Shown: positions 43,111-54,381, numbered from the stretch's first letter. The stretch is DNA of 64,000 nucleotides from Anniella stebbinsi (GCA_029215795.1 JARDYH010000001.1:7868001-7932000); one strand, 5' to 3'. Program-made: numbers and translations. Notes: generated by a model from the sequence alone, not told the origin.

Positions 43111-44559
43111 ATGCGTTTTCCAAAAAAAAAAAGCAAAATATAATGTAAAAGCACAATTAGGAAGCCAGGAAGGAATCTTGGTAAGGGGTGTTTAGCTCGA
43201 TCACTGCCAACCATTTTTCCTGTTAACCACCCTTCCCCAATCCTTCCCCAACCTGGTGCCCTCCCATTTCACAGTTAAAGTTGTTGAGATTTACTTCTGA
43301 TTAAACACACGTAGGATTGTGTGCGAAACCCTAAAAATGTCACAAACCAACTCTCACAAAGCTCTCTGGGCAGTTCACAACAATTCAAACCACAAAATAC
43401 ACTATCAAATAAAATGCAATACACAACAATTCAAACCACAAAATTCATTGTAAAGAAAATGCAATTAAAAAAATGAAAACGCTCAATTAGGAAGCAAGGA
43501 AAGAAACTTGGAAAGCGATCTTTAGCCTATCACTGCCAGCCATTCTTCATCTGAACCACCCTTCCCCAACCTGGTGCCCTCCCATTTCACAGTTAAAGAC
43601 GTTGGGATTTACTTCTAAACACACGTAGGATTGTGTGCTAAACCCTAAAAATGACACAAACCAACCCTCACAAAGCTCTGCAGGCAGGTCACAATAATTC
43701 AAACCACAAAATGCATTATCAAGTCAAATGCAATGTGCAACAATTCATACCACAAAATGCATGATCAAATAAAATGTAATATGCAAAAGTTCAAACCACA
43801 AAATGTATTATCAAGTAAAATGCAATATGCAACAATTCAAACCATAAAATGCATTGGAAAGGAAATGCAATAAAAAAATATAAATTAGGAAGCCAGAAAG
43901 GAATCTTGGTAAGGGGTGTTTAGCCCTATCACTGCCAACCAGACTTCCTCTTAACCACCCTTCCCCAACCTGGTGCCCTCCCATTTCACAGGTAAAGACA
44001 ATGGGATTTACTTCTAATTAATCACACGTAGGATAGTGTGATAAACCCTAAAAAGGACAGAAACCAACTCTCACAAAGCTCTCTTTGCAATTCACAACTA
44101 AAACCACAAAATGCATTGCGAAATAAAATGCAATTCACTACAATTAAACCACAAAATGCTTTATGAATTAAAATGCAATATAAGAAGTAAAAGCACAATT
44201 AGGAATCAAGGAAAAAACCTTGGTAAGGGATGTTTAACCCTATCACTGCCAGCCATTCTTCCTTCAAACCACCCTTCACCAACCTGGTGCCCTCCCATTT
44301 CACAATTAAAGACATTGGGATTTACTTCTGAGTAAATACACAACGATTGTGTGATAAACTTTAAAAAAGGACACAAACCAACTCTTACAATGAAACTCTC
44401 TGGGCAGTTCACAACAATTAAAATCACAAAATGCATAATGAAATAAAATGCAATACACAACAATTAAACCCACAAAACATTTTATTAAATAAAACACAAT
44501 TCACAACAATTAAATCCCTCAAAACTTATTACAAAATAAAATACAGATAGCCAAATCTT
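43111..44559. repeat. Array-flanking block B, four tandem diverged units of about 310-400 bp
   Basis: Each unit has CACAATTAGGAAGCCAGGAA, CTTGGTAAGG, CCACCCTTCCCCAACCTGGT and GTAGGATTGTGTGC, then a shorter sub-repeat built on AATTCAAACCACAAAATGCA. Units start near 43149, 43480, 43884 and 44192. Small ORFs follow the repeat and are not genes. Confidence 0.8.
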
Positions 44560-45060
44560 TGAAGGATGCAAAAGGTTTAAATATAAGAACATGGTACAAT
44601 ACAGTATGAGAAATAGCACTCAGAAATTTTCTCAACATTTGAGAGTATTAAGACAAAATACGCACAATCAAAAGAATTGCACCAACACAGATTTTCAATT
44701 GCCTTTAATAGCTTATAGTTACAATAGTTTCTCAGGAGAAAAGAATGAATATACATAACTAAAAACAGCCTTCTTTTTGAATTAGGATCTATCCTCCCTT
44801 TAATTAATTAATGATATTTTAAATCTACCAATTAACCAATGTGAAATTTGTATTGTCTATTTACTGAGTTGGATTGTGCAGCAGTTTTTTTCTTTAAAAA
44901 AGTATATGCAATTTATTACTTATTCCTTGCATGTAAGGTTTCTGTAGTATGTTGATATTTAAGTTGTATATTTGCAAATAAAAAAATAAAGTAAAATAAA
45001 ATGCAATACACAAGTATTTAAACCACAAAAGACATGTAATAATGCAACAATTAAAACCCC
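44560..45060. repeat. Array-flanking block A, copy 2
   Basis: Diverged direct repeat of 42574-43110, about 1.97 kb away. It shares the markers TAGTTACAATAGTTTCTCAGG, CTATCCTCCC and GTTGATATTTAAGT in the same order. Confidence 0.75.
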
Positions 45061-45290
45061 CAATAAGCATGAAGGAGGAGCTGGCCATGCTTGCTAGACC
45101 ACCTTCACTAACCTGAGACATTCCCATGAAGGGATGCTGGTTGTGTGTAACACAGTCCTAAGTGGGCCATCCCCATGAGGAGGAGGTAAGCAATTCTACT
45201 AAGTCCCTGAACTTCAGGAATAATGTTCTTCATGAAGGAGGCGCCAGCCATGCTTGCAACTGACCAGTGCTACATCGAACTAAGTTGAGT
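45061..45290. repeat. Degenerate satellite monomers beyond the array
   Basis: CATGAAGGAGGAGCTGGCCA, ACCTGAGACATTCCCATGAA, GGGATGCTGGTTGTGTGTAA and CTGAACTTCAGGAATAATG follow the monomer order for about 1.4 monomers, with substitutions and small indels throughout. They lie 2.5 kb past the array end. Confidence 0.8.
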
Positions 45291-46085
45291 TGTTATGCTT
45301 CTGCTCTCACACATGTACAAATTATACACTTACCTTGTGAGAAGTGATGGGAGTGGGCCTGGTCCTCAGTCTTCAGTCAATGCTAATGATCCTCACAGCA
45401 TTCATCATTCCTATAAACACTTACCTTGCAGAAAACCTAATTGGGAACTGAACGTTGTGTGATGAATCATAAAAGGTGGCACAAACAAACTCTTACAACC
45501 AATCTCTTTGGGCCATTCACAGCAATTTAAACCACAAAATACATAACAAAATGCGCTTTTACTTGTTATATTGCAATTAGGATGCAAGGAAGGAACCTTG
45601 GTTTTACATTTTATCTTGCAATTAGGAAGCAAGGAAGGAATCTTGGTAAGAGGTGTTTAACCCTGCCAACCATTCCTCTAAACCATGTAAGATTGCGCGA
45701 TAAACCCTAAAAAGGGCACAATGTAGCTCTTTGGCCAATTCACAACAATTCAAACCACAAATACATTACGAAATAAAATCCCAGACACTTACCTTTCTTT
45801 GAAGCAAGTAGATCAAGCAGACAGACAAGCTGGAAAGAGAAGTGAAAATGTACAATTATACACAAGAACAAACAATACACTAAGACTAAAACAAAATAAA
45901 ACTTACTAACTGCAATACCCAAAGAGACGCCTTAGTTTTCGGATGTCCCTCAAACGGAAGCTGCATTTCAATAGGGTTTGTTTGCTCATTTGCTGTTTAG
46001 GACAGCCAGGAGGAGAGGGGGAGTAAAGCAAGTGCCCAAATAACTTTTTGACCATCCTGGCCATCACTACAGCAGACTAGCCAAG
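45291..46085. repeat. Degenerate block B copies and unassigned sequence
   Basis: About 45470-45780 repeats parts of block B (AATTAGGAAGCAAGGAAGGA, CTTGGTAAGAGGTGTTTAAC, AATTCAAACCACAAA). The remainder has no recognised gene or repeat. Confidence 0.55.
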
Positions 46086-46786
46086 GAAGCAGAGCTTTAA
46101 TTTAATTTAATTTATTTATTACATATTTATACTGCCCAATAGCCAGGGCTCTCTGGGCAGTTTACAATTAAAATCATAATATACAAAACTCAAGACTGAA
46201 AACTTCAAAAATTTAAAAACGTCATACAAAACCAAAATAAGTTATAGTCCAGGGGAAGCTTGTCTAAAATGATATGTTTTCAGGAGGCATTTGAAGGCTG
46301 CTACATTTTCTGCCTCCCGGACCACAGGAGGAAGGGTTTTCCAGAGGGTGGGTGCTGCTACAGAGAAGGCCCCGCCATTGAGGTTCTTCATGACGACATT
46401 CTGTTTGCCTTGGAATGATGAGCAGGACCTCCTCTGATGATTGTAAATGTCATCAGGGTGTATATAAGGGAAGGTGGTCTGCTAGGTATGATGTCCCAAG
46501 CTGTTTAGGGCTTTATAGGATAATAACATAACCTTGCATGTGGCTCGGTAGCTAACAGGCAGCCAGTGCAATTCTTTTAGCACAGGTTTTATGTGGGCAG
46601 AGCTAGGCGTCCCAGTGAGCATCCTAGCTGCTGCGTTCTGCACAAGCTGCAGCTTCCGAACCACATACATGGGTAGCCCCACATAGAGCGCATTACAGTA
46701 GTCTAATTGTGAGGTTACCAGTGCATGAATGACTGTGGCTAGGCTATCCCTATCCAGGAACAGGCATATCTGGCATGCCTACCAGA
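46086..46786 (-). mobile_element. L2/CR1-like LINE 3' fragment
   Basis: The minus-strand frame at 46482-46682 reads LQLVQNAAARMLTG and LKELHWLPVSYRATCK then LSYKALN, the conserved region near the C-terminus of L2/CR1-clade ORF2. The 3' side runs to GTAAACTGCCCAGAGAGCCC and a TAAATTAAA-type tail at about 46095-46140. It is 5'-truncated with several frame breaks. Confidence 0.75.
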
Positions 46787-46787
46787 G

Positions 46788-47131
46788 GCTGCCTCTATAA
46801 GAGAGGTTTAAAGCTCTTTCAAGGCTGATTAAATTTTTTACCTCTACAAGAGAGGAGTGCAAATTGGGGGCTGAGGCGCTTTAAACATCCGATTATGCAC
46901 ATTATCGAATGCACATTAAACCGTGAGTTTTAATTTGTGGTGACAGTTAAAGCGCCTTACCGCCGTGTAAACATGCGATTCTCCGCATGTCAACAAGTTT
47001 AAAGCGCGTTTCGGTCGTCCTGTAATGCGCTTCGCCGCCTCTTGTACAGAAGGATTAGGAATAAATGCGCTACTGCGAATATGCGCATAATCGGGCAGGC
47101 AGGCGCCAAAGCGAATCCTTCTAGAGGGGGT
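46788..47131 (+). mobile_element. M element copy 2
   Basis: It starts GCTGCCTCTATAAG and ends CTTCTAGAGGGGGT, with CAGAG on both sides (46783-46787 and 47132-47136). It has the same internal order of GCGC-rich palindromes as the other M copies and is one of the more diverged. Its end abuts the LINE fragment. Confidence 0.85.
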
Positions 47132-47399
47132 CAGAGATGATAATGGGTGCTCCGGGCCACCAGTGACAAAGGTGGATACAGGAGCACCCCCAAACTACAG
47201 ACCTGCTCTGGCTTTGGCTACTGAAAATTCCTCCAAAGCATTCAGGAAACAGTTGGATTCCGTAAGTCTCTTGAGACGGACCATCTTAATGGGTCCACCT
47301 ACCTCTGCAGGGAGAGACTGCTGCCAATATCCAAATCAATGGGGGGAGAGGCAGCGGCCATGCTTGGCTATGCCCACAAGGCAGAGGTAGTTTTTTTTT

Positions 47400-47905
47400 C
47401 ATGGGCCTCTTCCAAGTGAAGCTCTGGCCCAATCCACCCACCACACAATCCCCAGTGGCAAACCCTTACCAGCAAAGCCGCAGATTAAAGCAGTCCAGGT
47501 AAGCGCGCAGGCCACCAAACAGAGTTTGGAGAAGCAAGAATACACTTGTGCCGGCAGGTAAAACACAACTGAGGCAGAGAGGGGGCAAGGTGTTTTTTGT
47601 GGCCCAGGAAGCCCCATGCTGCCAGCTGGCCCTTTGTGCTTCTCCCAGGAAGGAAGCTCTCGGCAGGGTTGGTTCTTTTATGAGGCTCTGATCCAATCCA
47701 GCCACCATACACACCCCTGCTGCAAACCACTACTTGCACACAGTCCAGGTAAGCAGGCAGGCCAAGTGGGCAGGAACTCTTGCTAGAAGGTAAAGCACAG
47801 TTGAGGCAGAGGGCAAGGTGTTTCGTGTGGTCCAGTAAGCCCCATGGTGCCAGTTGGGCCTTTGCGCTGCTCTCAGGAAGGAAAGTCACTCAAGGCTGGT
47901 TCTTA
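47400..47905. repeat. Roughly 240-bp tandem repeat, two units (duplicated segment, copy A)
   Basis: GAAGCTCTGGCCCAATCCAC at 47418 and GAGGCTCTGATCCAATCCAG at 47682 begin two imperfect units that share CAGTCCAGGTAAGC and GGCCCAGGAAGCCCCATG. The same repeat has three units at 55203-55930. Short ORFs arise from the repeat. Confidence 0.8.
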
Positions 47906-47957
47906 CTTGAGCCTCTCCCCTGTGCAAACGTTTTACCTAACTGAGGTACTGGGAGGA

Positions 47958-47962
47958 CTGAG
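47958..47962. other. Empty target site of M copy 5
   Basis: GGAGGACTGAGAGTTTATAT is uninterrupted here. In the duplicate at 55.98-56.34 kb an M element sits between two copies of this CTGAG. Confidence 0.9.
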
Positions 47963-48194
47963 AGTTTATATGCACTGTGGCTCTGCAGCTGCAGCTGAAT
48001 GGAGTCTGGCTCGTTAGTAGTCACAACTGGTTCTGCCTTCTCTTGAGTAGCCCCTTCCAGTCCTACCGTGAGTGGTGCATTGGCTGGGTGATTTGTGGAA
48101 CGAGGTTTTCTTGAATGGGGGCATGGAAGGGTGGGGGGCTGGAAGTGAGATTAAAGACTGAAGAGAAGCGGTGGGGGGGCAGTAAGAATCCCAG

Positions 48195-48547
48195 GTCCCC
48201 TCCACAAGGATTCGCTTTTGCGCCCGGTTAGGCGATTATGCGCATCATCGCTGAAGCGCATTTACACCTAATACCTCTGCACAAGAGGTGGCGAGAGGCG
48301 GTGAAGCGCATTAATGGATGTCCAAAATGCGCTTTCCAAGTAGTTAATGCGCATAAGCGCTTGTTCACATAGGCAAAATGCACTTTAACGGCCGGAGCAA
48401 AATAAAACTCGCGATTTAACGCGCATTCGATAATGCGCATAATCGGAGAGATAACGCGCCTCAACGCCCGATTTGCGCTCCGTTCTTGTCGAGGTAAACA
48501 ATTTTAAGCGCCTTGAAAGAGCTTTAAACATCTCTTGTAGAGGCAGC
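48195..48547 (-). mobile_element. M element copy 3
   Basis: It begins GTCCCCTCCACAAG and ends CTCTTGTAGAGGCAGC, in reverse orientation to copy 1, with CCCAG at 48190-48194 and 48548-48552. The paralogous empty site at 56881-56900 (AGTAAGAATTCCAGACATAA) fixes its boundaries and 5-bp duplication. Length is 353 bp. It retains many CpG-containing palindromes. Confidence 0.95.
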
Positions 48548-48559
48548 CCCAGACATAAG

Positions 48560-49410
48560 GGATTACTAATATTTACTTTGGGGTTTTCAAGATTGCTTGG
48601 TGACAATTCTGGAGGACTCAAGAAACACAGCTGCTGCAGCAAGCCTCTTAATGACTACTTTTCACCCCAGGCCAAATTCCCTAAACCTTCACCCTCAGCA
48701 GCCACACACACACACACACACACACTCAACAAGAGGTTGTTTGGGAGAGGTTTCCTTGGCAGTTAAAGCATTGCCTCCCCCCTTAGCTAGGGTTTTAGGG
48801 AGAGTCTGGATTTCTGTTTGCTGCTTTGGGAAGTCTCTTCCTGACGCTTTAGATTCTCTCTCTGGCAACAATGGTGAACTCTCACTGCCTGTTCTTACAG
48901 TTTCTATTGGCTGGGCAAAGCATCCCTGGTTCCCCACTGTAGCCCTGTCAAGGGGCATCCTCTGAGCATTACACTGAGGCTTAATGCTCACTTGAGGGTC
49001 TCCACAGGGAACCTGGCATCCCTATAGCTGCACACGCTTCTCTCAAGACCTGCCTTTGCTCAGGGGTCCAGGAGTTGGCATCAGTGACTAGAGCCGCCTT
49101 TGCTCTTTTAATAATACCCAAAGCTCAGTGAAGAGTGTGGTTGGCTGCTGCTCATACTTCTTCCTGTCTTCCCCTAAAAAACTGAGCTCGTTCCGTAGGA
49201 AAAATCTGTATGGGTCTATTTTTCTTTCTGGGGGAGCCTGTTGCTGCTGCCTCCAGCTGCCTGGGGACACTGTTGCTCAACAGGGTTTGCTGACCAGGGC
49301 CCTTGGTAACTGGCACGAGGTTTGAGACCCCTGCCTTGCTTGGGGATAACTGAGCAATGGGCTCCAGTGTTGGCAGATGTTACAGCCTGCACTGGTTCCA
49401 AGTGTGCCTG
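48560..49410 (-). other. Coding-like remnant shared by both duplicate copies
   Basis: On the minus strand, stretches such as ALVTDANSWTPEQRQVLREA and VQAVTSANTGAH remain readable in both copies (here and at 58160-59010) although frames are broken. This suggests an old protein-coding mobile element, perhaps retroviral, but I cannot name a family. No intact gene is present. Confidence 0.3.
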
Positions 49411-49864
49411 TATTCCCTGGGAGGGCTTCTTTCAGTTGCCAGAAGTCCTTAGCAGTTCAGAGGCTTGCAAAAACCTGACTGTGTGAATCCAAATATTACT
49501 AACACTGAACTTTTCCTTTTTGATGGCGGCACCAAACAGCACGGTGCTAAACCAAACTGCACCCATGACATGGGTGCACAAATACTAAAGTTTTTGAAGG
49601 GTGTCTATATGGAAAGGAGGACAAAGCTCCTGTATCTTTAACAGTTGTATTGAAAATGGAATTTCCGCTGGTGTCATTTGTATGCATGCAGAACCTGGTG
49701 AAAGTCCTTTTTCATCACAACAGTTAAAACTGCAGGAGCTCTGCCTCTCATGACCAGATACAAAAGGGGGCAGGGCTCCTGCAGCTTTAACTGTTTTGAT
49801 GAAGAGGGAATTTCACCAGGTCCATGCATGCATAACAATGTCTCCTGCTGAAGTTCCCATTTCT

Positions 49865-52114
49865 TTTTTTTTTTGAAATAATTTTATTAATTTCAACATA
49901 ATAGTAACATAAAAGTAACATAAAATACATACATAATCCATGACAATCCCCCCGTGCACCCCCACACCATGAGACCTTCTCTTAATCTTTATTCTATCCA
50001 GAAATTTATCGACTCTTTTGAAGGTGTTTGTCCCTTCCCCAATCTTAATACATATTCCAATAGGGGACTCCATATTTCCCCAAAATCATTTTTACCGGAC
50101 ATTCCCCTCTTTAATTTCATTTTACAAGTCAGCATATCATTCAAAGCCATATCCCATATTTCTTTATACCATTCTTCTATTGTATAGCTTCCTTGTCCTT
50201 TCCAATTTTTTGCAATCATTAGTCTAACAGGTGTCAGGAGGTTGTTTATCAATTCTCTCTTATTTTTGTCCTCTTCCCCTCTATCCCATATTGCTAGTAG
50301 AGCAAGCTTCGGGTTTAATTCCACTTTACTTCCAATTATTTCACTTATTTCTTTAAATACCCTTTTCCAAAATTTTTGTACATATTCACAGCTCCACCAC
50401 ATATGGTAATAAGTTCCAACCTCCTGGCATCCCCTCCAACAATTTTTAGATATTTTTTTATCTATCTGGTGAAATCTAACCGGTGTTAGATACCATCTCC
50501 ACAATACCTTATAAAAATTCTCCTTAATTCTGATCGATAACAATTTTAACATTCTTGCATTCCACAACCTCTCCCAGTTGTATTCCTTAATTTCTCCATT
50601 CACATCCTCTTCCCAAACCTTTTTTATTGCTTTAAGTGAATTTTGAAACTCCTCCTCTATCAATAATTTATATATCTCACTAGTCAACCCTTTCTTAATT
50701 TTCTTTTCTTCTTTCCTACCTTTTGACTCTATTAAATCTTCAAATCTTGTATTATTTCTACACTTGTTATTTTTCAGTTTCCATTCCTGAGTCCATTTCC
50801 CTAATTGTATACATTTAAACCATACTGATTTTTGACCTATCAATAGCTCTTTAATTTGCTCATTATCCTTCAAATTTTCCATCCACTTCCTTAACTTAAT
50901 TATTTCCTTATCTTTCAATCTCTCTTCAATCTCCACTTTTAACACTCTTGGGAAATTCTCCACTACTACCACTGGGGCAAGTGGTGAATCTCCTGGTATC
51001 AATTTCCCCCTAAATTTCTCCCAGATCTCCACTATATTTACCAACAAAGGGTTGTCCAGTCCCTTTAATTCTTTCTTTTGAATTTTTTTAAAAAAAATAT
51101 TTTTCAATTTATAATCTATTTCCCTAGTTTGCGTCTCCAACCACTCCAAGTCTTCCTCCCCTAGAATACCACTTATAACATATCTTAACTGATTAGCTAT
51201 ATAATAATACTTAATATTTGGAAGTCCTAAACCTCCCTTCTTTTGAGCCTTATACCATAACCCTTTATTAATCCTAGCTTTCTTATCCCCATTACAATAT
51301 GCATTAATTATATTTTGCCAACTTTTCAATTCTACATCTGATATTTTAATTGGTAACATTCTAAACAAAAAATTAATCTTAGGTAAAATCTTCATTTTAA
51401 TAATTGCTATTCTACCAAACCAAGAATGTTTTAACTTCTTATATACTTCTAATTTCTCCCCTACTTGTTTTTTTAAAGCTACCAAATTAAGTTCCTCTAG
51501 CCTTTCTAAATCTCTATCAATATTAATCCCTAAGTAACGTACTATATTTTTAAGTATAAGACCCAACTTAACCTTACCTTCTTCCAACTCTTCCTTATTA
51601 TAATTAAATAACATCATTTCTGACTTCCCCCAATTTACTTTTAATCCCGTAATTTCTCCAAATTCTCTTAAATGTTTCTTAATCACCTCTGCACTTCCTA
51701 GGGGATCTTCTACGGTCAGTAAAGTATCGTCCGCAAACATATTCATTTTAATCTTCTCTTTTCTTCCTATCCCCTTCACTCTTTCATCTTCCCTTATTAC
51801 ATTTGCCAACATTTCTATTACTATTGCAAATAAGATCGGTGAAAGAGGACATCCCTGCCTAGTTCCTCGGGCTAGTGTAATCTGTTGTGTTAACCCATCA
51901 TTAACCATTATTTCCGCTTTATTGTTTTTATACAACTTATCCATCACTCCCATAAATTTGTCTCCAAACCCAAATGTTTTTAATATTGTTTTAAGTGCTG
52001 GCCATTCCACACAATCAAAGGCCTTGAATATGTCCAATGCTAGCAAGCCTGCTTTTAAATTCCTTTTTTTTATAATACTAATTATATTTAATACTCTTCC
52101 CATTAAATTAGACA
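49865..52114 (-). mobile_element. 5'-truncated L1 (L1-C), same subfamily as L1-A
   Basis: GAAGTTCCCATTTCT flanks it at 49850-49864 and 52115-52129. The 3' end has a T-run on the plus strand and the same 3' UTR as L1-A. By eye the two sequences differ only by scattered substitutions. Truncation occurred inside the reverse transcriptase, upstream of the catalytic FADD. Confidence 0.95.
49989..52114 (-). pseudogene. L1-C ORF2, C-terminal 700 or so residues
   Basis: The frame is open from the truncation point to the natural stop: GRVLNIISI, ALDIFKAFDCVEW, RGTRQGCPLSP, FADDTLL, and CWRGC...H...C. The endonuclease and the N-terminal part of the reverse transcriptase are missing, so it cannot support transposition. 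The lack of stop codons shows that the insertion is recent rather than that it is functional. Confidence 0.9.
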
Positions 52115-52174
52115 GAAGTTCCCATTTCTATACAACCGTCAAAGCCCTGTCATCCTTTTCATATGGACACGCTA

Positions 52175-52714
52175 AAAGTTTTGGTTCCCAACAGCACATG
52201 TAAAAATTATTCACAACAGGTGCTAAGCAGGCAGTGAAATGGTTGTATTTTTGTGCATTAATAACCTTGCATTAATAACCCAGGAATGGAAAGGTGATTG
52301 GAAAGCAGGCACCTACAAAGGTTACAGGCATTTGATAGGCCCTGCTAAGGTACAGGGGGAAACCCTTCAAAGCACAATGACAGAGCAGGGTACTTGCTTC
52401 ACTAAGGCCAGGAGCGTCACGCCTTGCAGTATAAAGAGTGGAAAGTGAAGCCCCCTGACTGTGGGCCTCTTCCAAATGCAGTTATTCCGTCATGATTTGC
52501 ACACAGAGCACCAGTAACTTTGAAAGTAATTGCTTTAGTTTTCTTTATTTTGGCCAGCCACGTGGGTACTTTTGGGAACCAGGCAATGCTGCCACCCACC
52601 AAGCCCCCTAATTTAAAGTTTCACTCAAGTTTTAATTAGCCCTCGGCAGCCAAACCAAGAGCACGTGCAGAGTGAGAACTTGGTTCCTTAGTCTAAGGGT
52701 GGGTTCAGACAACA
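52175..52714. other. Intergenic, no gene seen
   Basis: About 540 bases with no recognised repeat or coding sequence. Confidence 0.4.
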
Positions 52715-52829
52715 CATTAGCCAACCCCACCCTCAGAGTCCACTCCATGGATGACTACCTGCATGTCGCACTTGGGCGACATGCAGTAGTCATCCGTTGA
52801 GGTGGTTATAAGGGTAGGGTTGGCTAATG
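52715..52829. repeat. 115-bp imperfect palindrome (MITE-like)
   Basis: Outer CATTAGCCAACC and GGTTGGCTAATG are perfect inverted copies. At the centre TGCATGTCGC-ACTTGG-GCGACATGCA forms a 10-bp perfect stem flanked by GATGACTAC and GTAGTCATC. It is followed by a C-run at 52842-52857. Confidence 0.75.
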
Positions 52830-52857
52830 TTCTCTACTCTCCCCCCCCCCCCCCCAA

Positions 52858-53395
52858 ATGGTTGCGCTGGTTCCCTCTTACCCGATCGGGACACTGCCAT
52901 TCTGTGAGGAGGTGGGGAGAGAAACGCCCCTGCCTCCTCCTTGCTGCAGCTGCACCCACCTGCAGCCAGAAGGAGGCAGGGGAGACCCAAGGATGTGCCA
53001 TGCTTTGATACCCATTTGTTTCATGGCTGAGCATGGGGACAGCTGACAGCGCCTCTCCCAGCCTTCAGCCCCAAAACTAAGGGGGATGCACAGACTACAT
53101 AGAGATATCATCCCACGCCGCAGTCTGCAGGGCCCCATGTAGTTTGTGGGGTGCCCCCTGAAAAGAAGGAAGTCCCCAAATCCCCAATTTGTCACTGAAT
53201 TTCAGCACCAAAAGGGCTAGATTACGCTTGCAAACAAGTGAAACTCTGCTGTTAGAGTGCTCTGTAGCAGCTACAGAGTCTACCTTTTATTTGGATTTTT
53301 TTTCATTGGGAGGGCATGAGGGAATGCTGGGAGAAAGCCAAGGCCACAAAGGGGGGGGGGGAAGCAGTGGCCAGCTGCAGGTCATGAGCCACATG
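52858..53395. other. Intergenic, no gene seen
   Basis: This contains a small inverted repeat (CCCCTGCCTCCT near 52926 and AGGAGGCAGGGG near 52973). Several overlapping ORFs on both strands reflect GC-rich composition; none shows a domain. Confidence 0.4.
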
Positions 53396-53546
53396 TTCCC
53401 CTCCCCTGGTGTAAACAGCATTGAGCCAGATGGATTAAGGATTTGACTTGGGATAAAGTGAGCCAGCTTCCTGTGTTGCTAAGGCTATCTCTGTCTAGGA
53501 TGGGTTGCACCCAGTGTACCAGCCTAAACCGATGAACAACGCTTCC
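53396..53546. repeat. Local direct duplication, first copy
   Basis: CCCCTCCCCTGGTGTAAACA through CAGCCTAAACCGATGAACAA is repeated at about 54247-54381, roughly 850 bases away. Both copies run directly into an F element. Confidence 0.8.
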
Positions 53547-53752
53547 CAGGGTGACCATGTGGAAAAGGAGGACAGTTGCATCGGAAAGGGAATTTCAGCA
53601 GGTGTCATTTGTAAGCATGCAGCACCCTGTGAAATTCCCTCTTCATCCCTACAGTTAATGTTGCAGGAGCTATACCAGCATGCCCACATACAAAAGAGGG
53701 CAGGGCTCCTGCAGCTTTAACTGTTGTGATGAAGAGGGAATTTCCCCAGCTC
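53547..53752. mobile_element. hAT-like foldback element F3, truncated
   Basis: It starts CAGGGTGACCATGTGG and contains GGAATTTCAGCAGGTGTCAT and the inverted half GCAGCTTTAACTGTTGTGAT, but stops at about 53752 without the right terminal repeat. Confidence 0.65.
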
Positions 53753-53883
53753 TCTCCGCCCTCAGCTCCAAAACTAACAGGGATGCACGCACTGCCTAGA
53801 GGTAACAATCCCTGGACTGGGGACAATATTCCTCTGCAGCGCATGCATACCCATTGGTTTCCTGCACTGTGTAGGTATATCAG

Positions 53884-54236
53884 GCCTCCTCCACACGAGA
53901 CGTTTAATGAGCCTTGAAGGCTCATTATAAATTTTACCTCCACACCAGCGGAGCGCAAAACGGGCGTACAGGCGCGTTATCTCCCCGATAATGCGCATTT
54001 TCGAATGCGCGTTAAATAGCGACTTTTATTTTGCTCCGGCCGTTAAAGCGCATTTTCGCCATGTGAACAAGCGATTATGCGCATTAAAGTCTTCTAAAGC
54101 GCTTTTTGGACATGAATTAATGCGCTTTGCCACCTCTCGCCGCCTCCCGTGCAGAGGGATTAGGAGTAAATGCGCCTCCGCGATAATGCGCATAATCGCG
54201 GAACCCGGCACAAAAGCGCATCCTTGTGGAGGGGGC
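53884..54236 (+). mobile_element. M element copy 4
   Basis: It begins GCCTCCTCCACACGAG and ends CTTGTGGAGGGGGC, flanked by ATCAG (53879-53883) and CTCAG (54237-54241). It is 353 bp with the standard GCGC-rich interior, including TTATTTTGCTCCGGCCGTTA. Confidence 0.85.
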
Positions 54237-54246
54237 CTCAGTGACC

Positions 54247-54381
54247 ACATCATCCCCTCCCCTGGTGTAAACAGTATTGAGCCAGATGGATTAAGGATTT
54301 GACTTGGGGTAAAGTGAGCCAGCTTCCTCTGTTGCTGGGTTGTACCCGGTATACCAGCCTAAACCGATGAACAACGCTTCC
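54247..54381. repeat. Local direct duplication, second copy
   Basis: Repeats 53396-53546 with a short deletion after CTGTGTTGC (the CTAAGGCTATCTCTGTCTAG segment is absent here). Confidence 0.8.

Larger units (their letters stand above)
47906..49596. repeat. Duplicated segment, copy A
   Basis: After the tandem repeat, the segment parallels 55930-59195 in the same order: GCAAACGTTTTACCTAACTG, the CTGAGAGTTTATATG site, AGACATAAGGGAT, CTTTGGGGTTTTCAAGATTG, then the GTCCAGGAGTTGGCATCAGTGAC and CTTGCAAAAACCTGACTGTG blocks. Copy A has an M element at 48195 that B lacks, lacks the M element B has at 55984, and lacks about 1 kb present in B (57.4-58.35 kb). It also has a (CA)n tract at 48702-48725. 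Confidence 0.85.
49597..52174. mobile_element. hAT-like foldback element F2, split by a truncated L1
   Basis: The left end is AGGGTGTCTATATGGAAAGG and the right end is ATGGACACGCTA. The inverted halves carry CTGTATCTTTAACAGTTG and, after the L1, ATACAACCGTCAAAG. Without the L1 it is about 310 bp. It lies at the same place as F7 (59196) in the other duplicate copy. Confidence 0.7.

Noticed and set aside
47163..47889. Overlapping ORFs of 72-134 codons around 47.2-47.9 kb
   Set aside because: They track the 240-bp tandem repeat and recur in several frames; the three-unit copy at 55.2-55.9 kb gives similar shadows.
49989..52114. L1-C ORF2 as a functional protein gene
   Set aside because: It is open but 5'-truncated, with no endonuclease domain, promoter or ORF1. 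Openness only shows that it is young.
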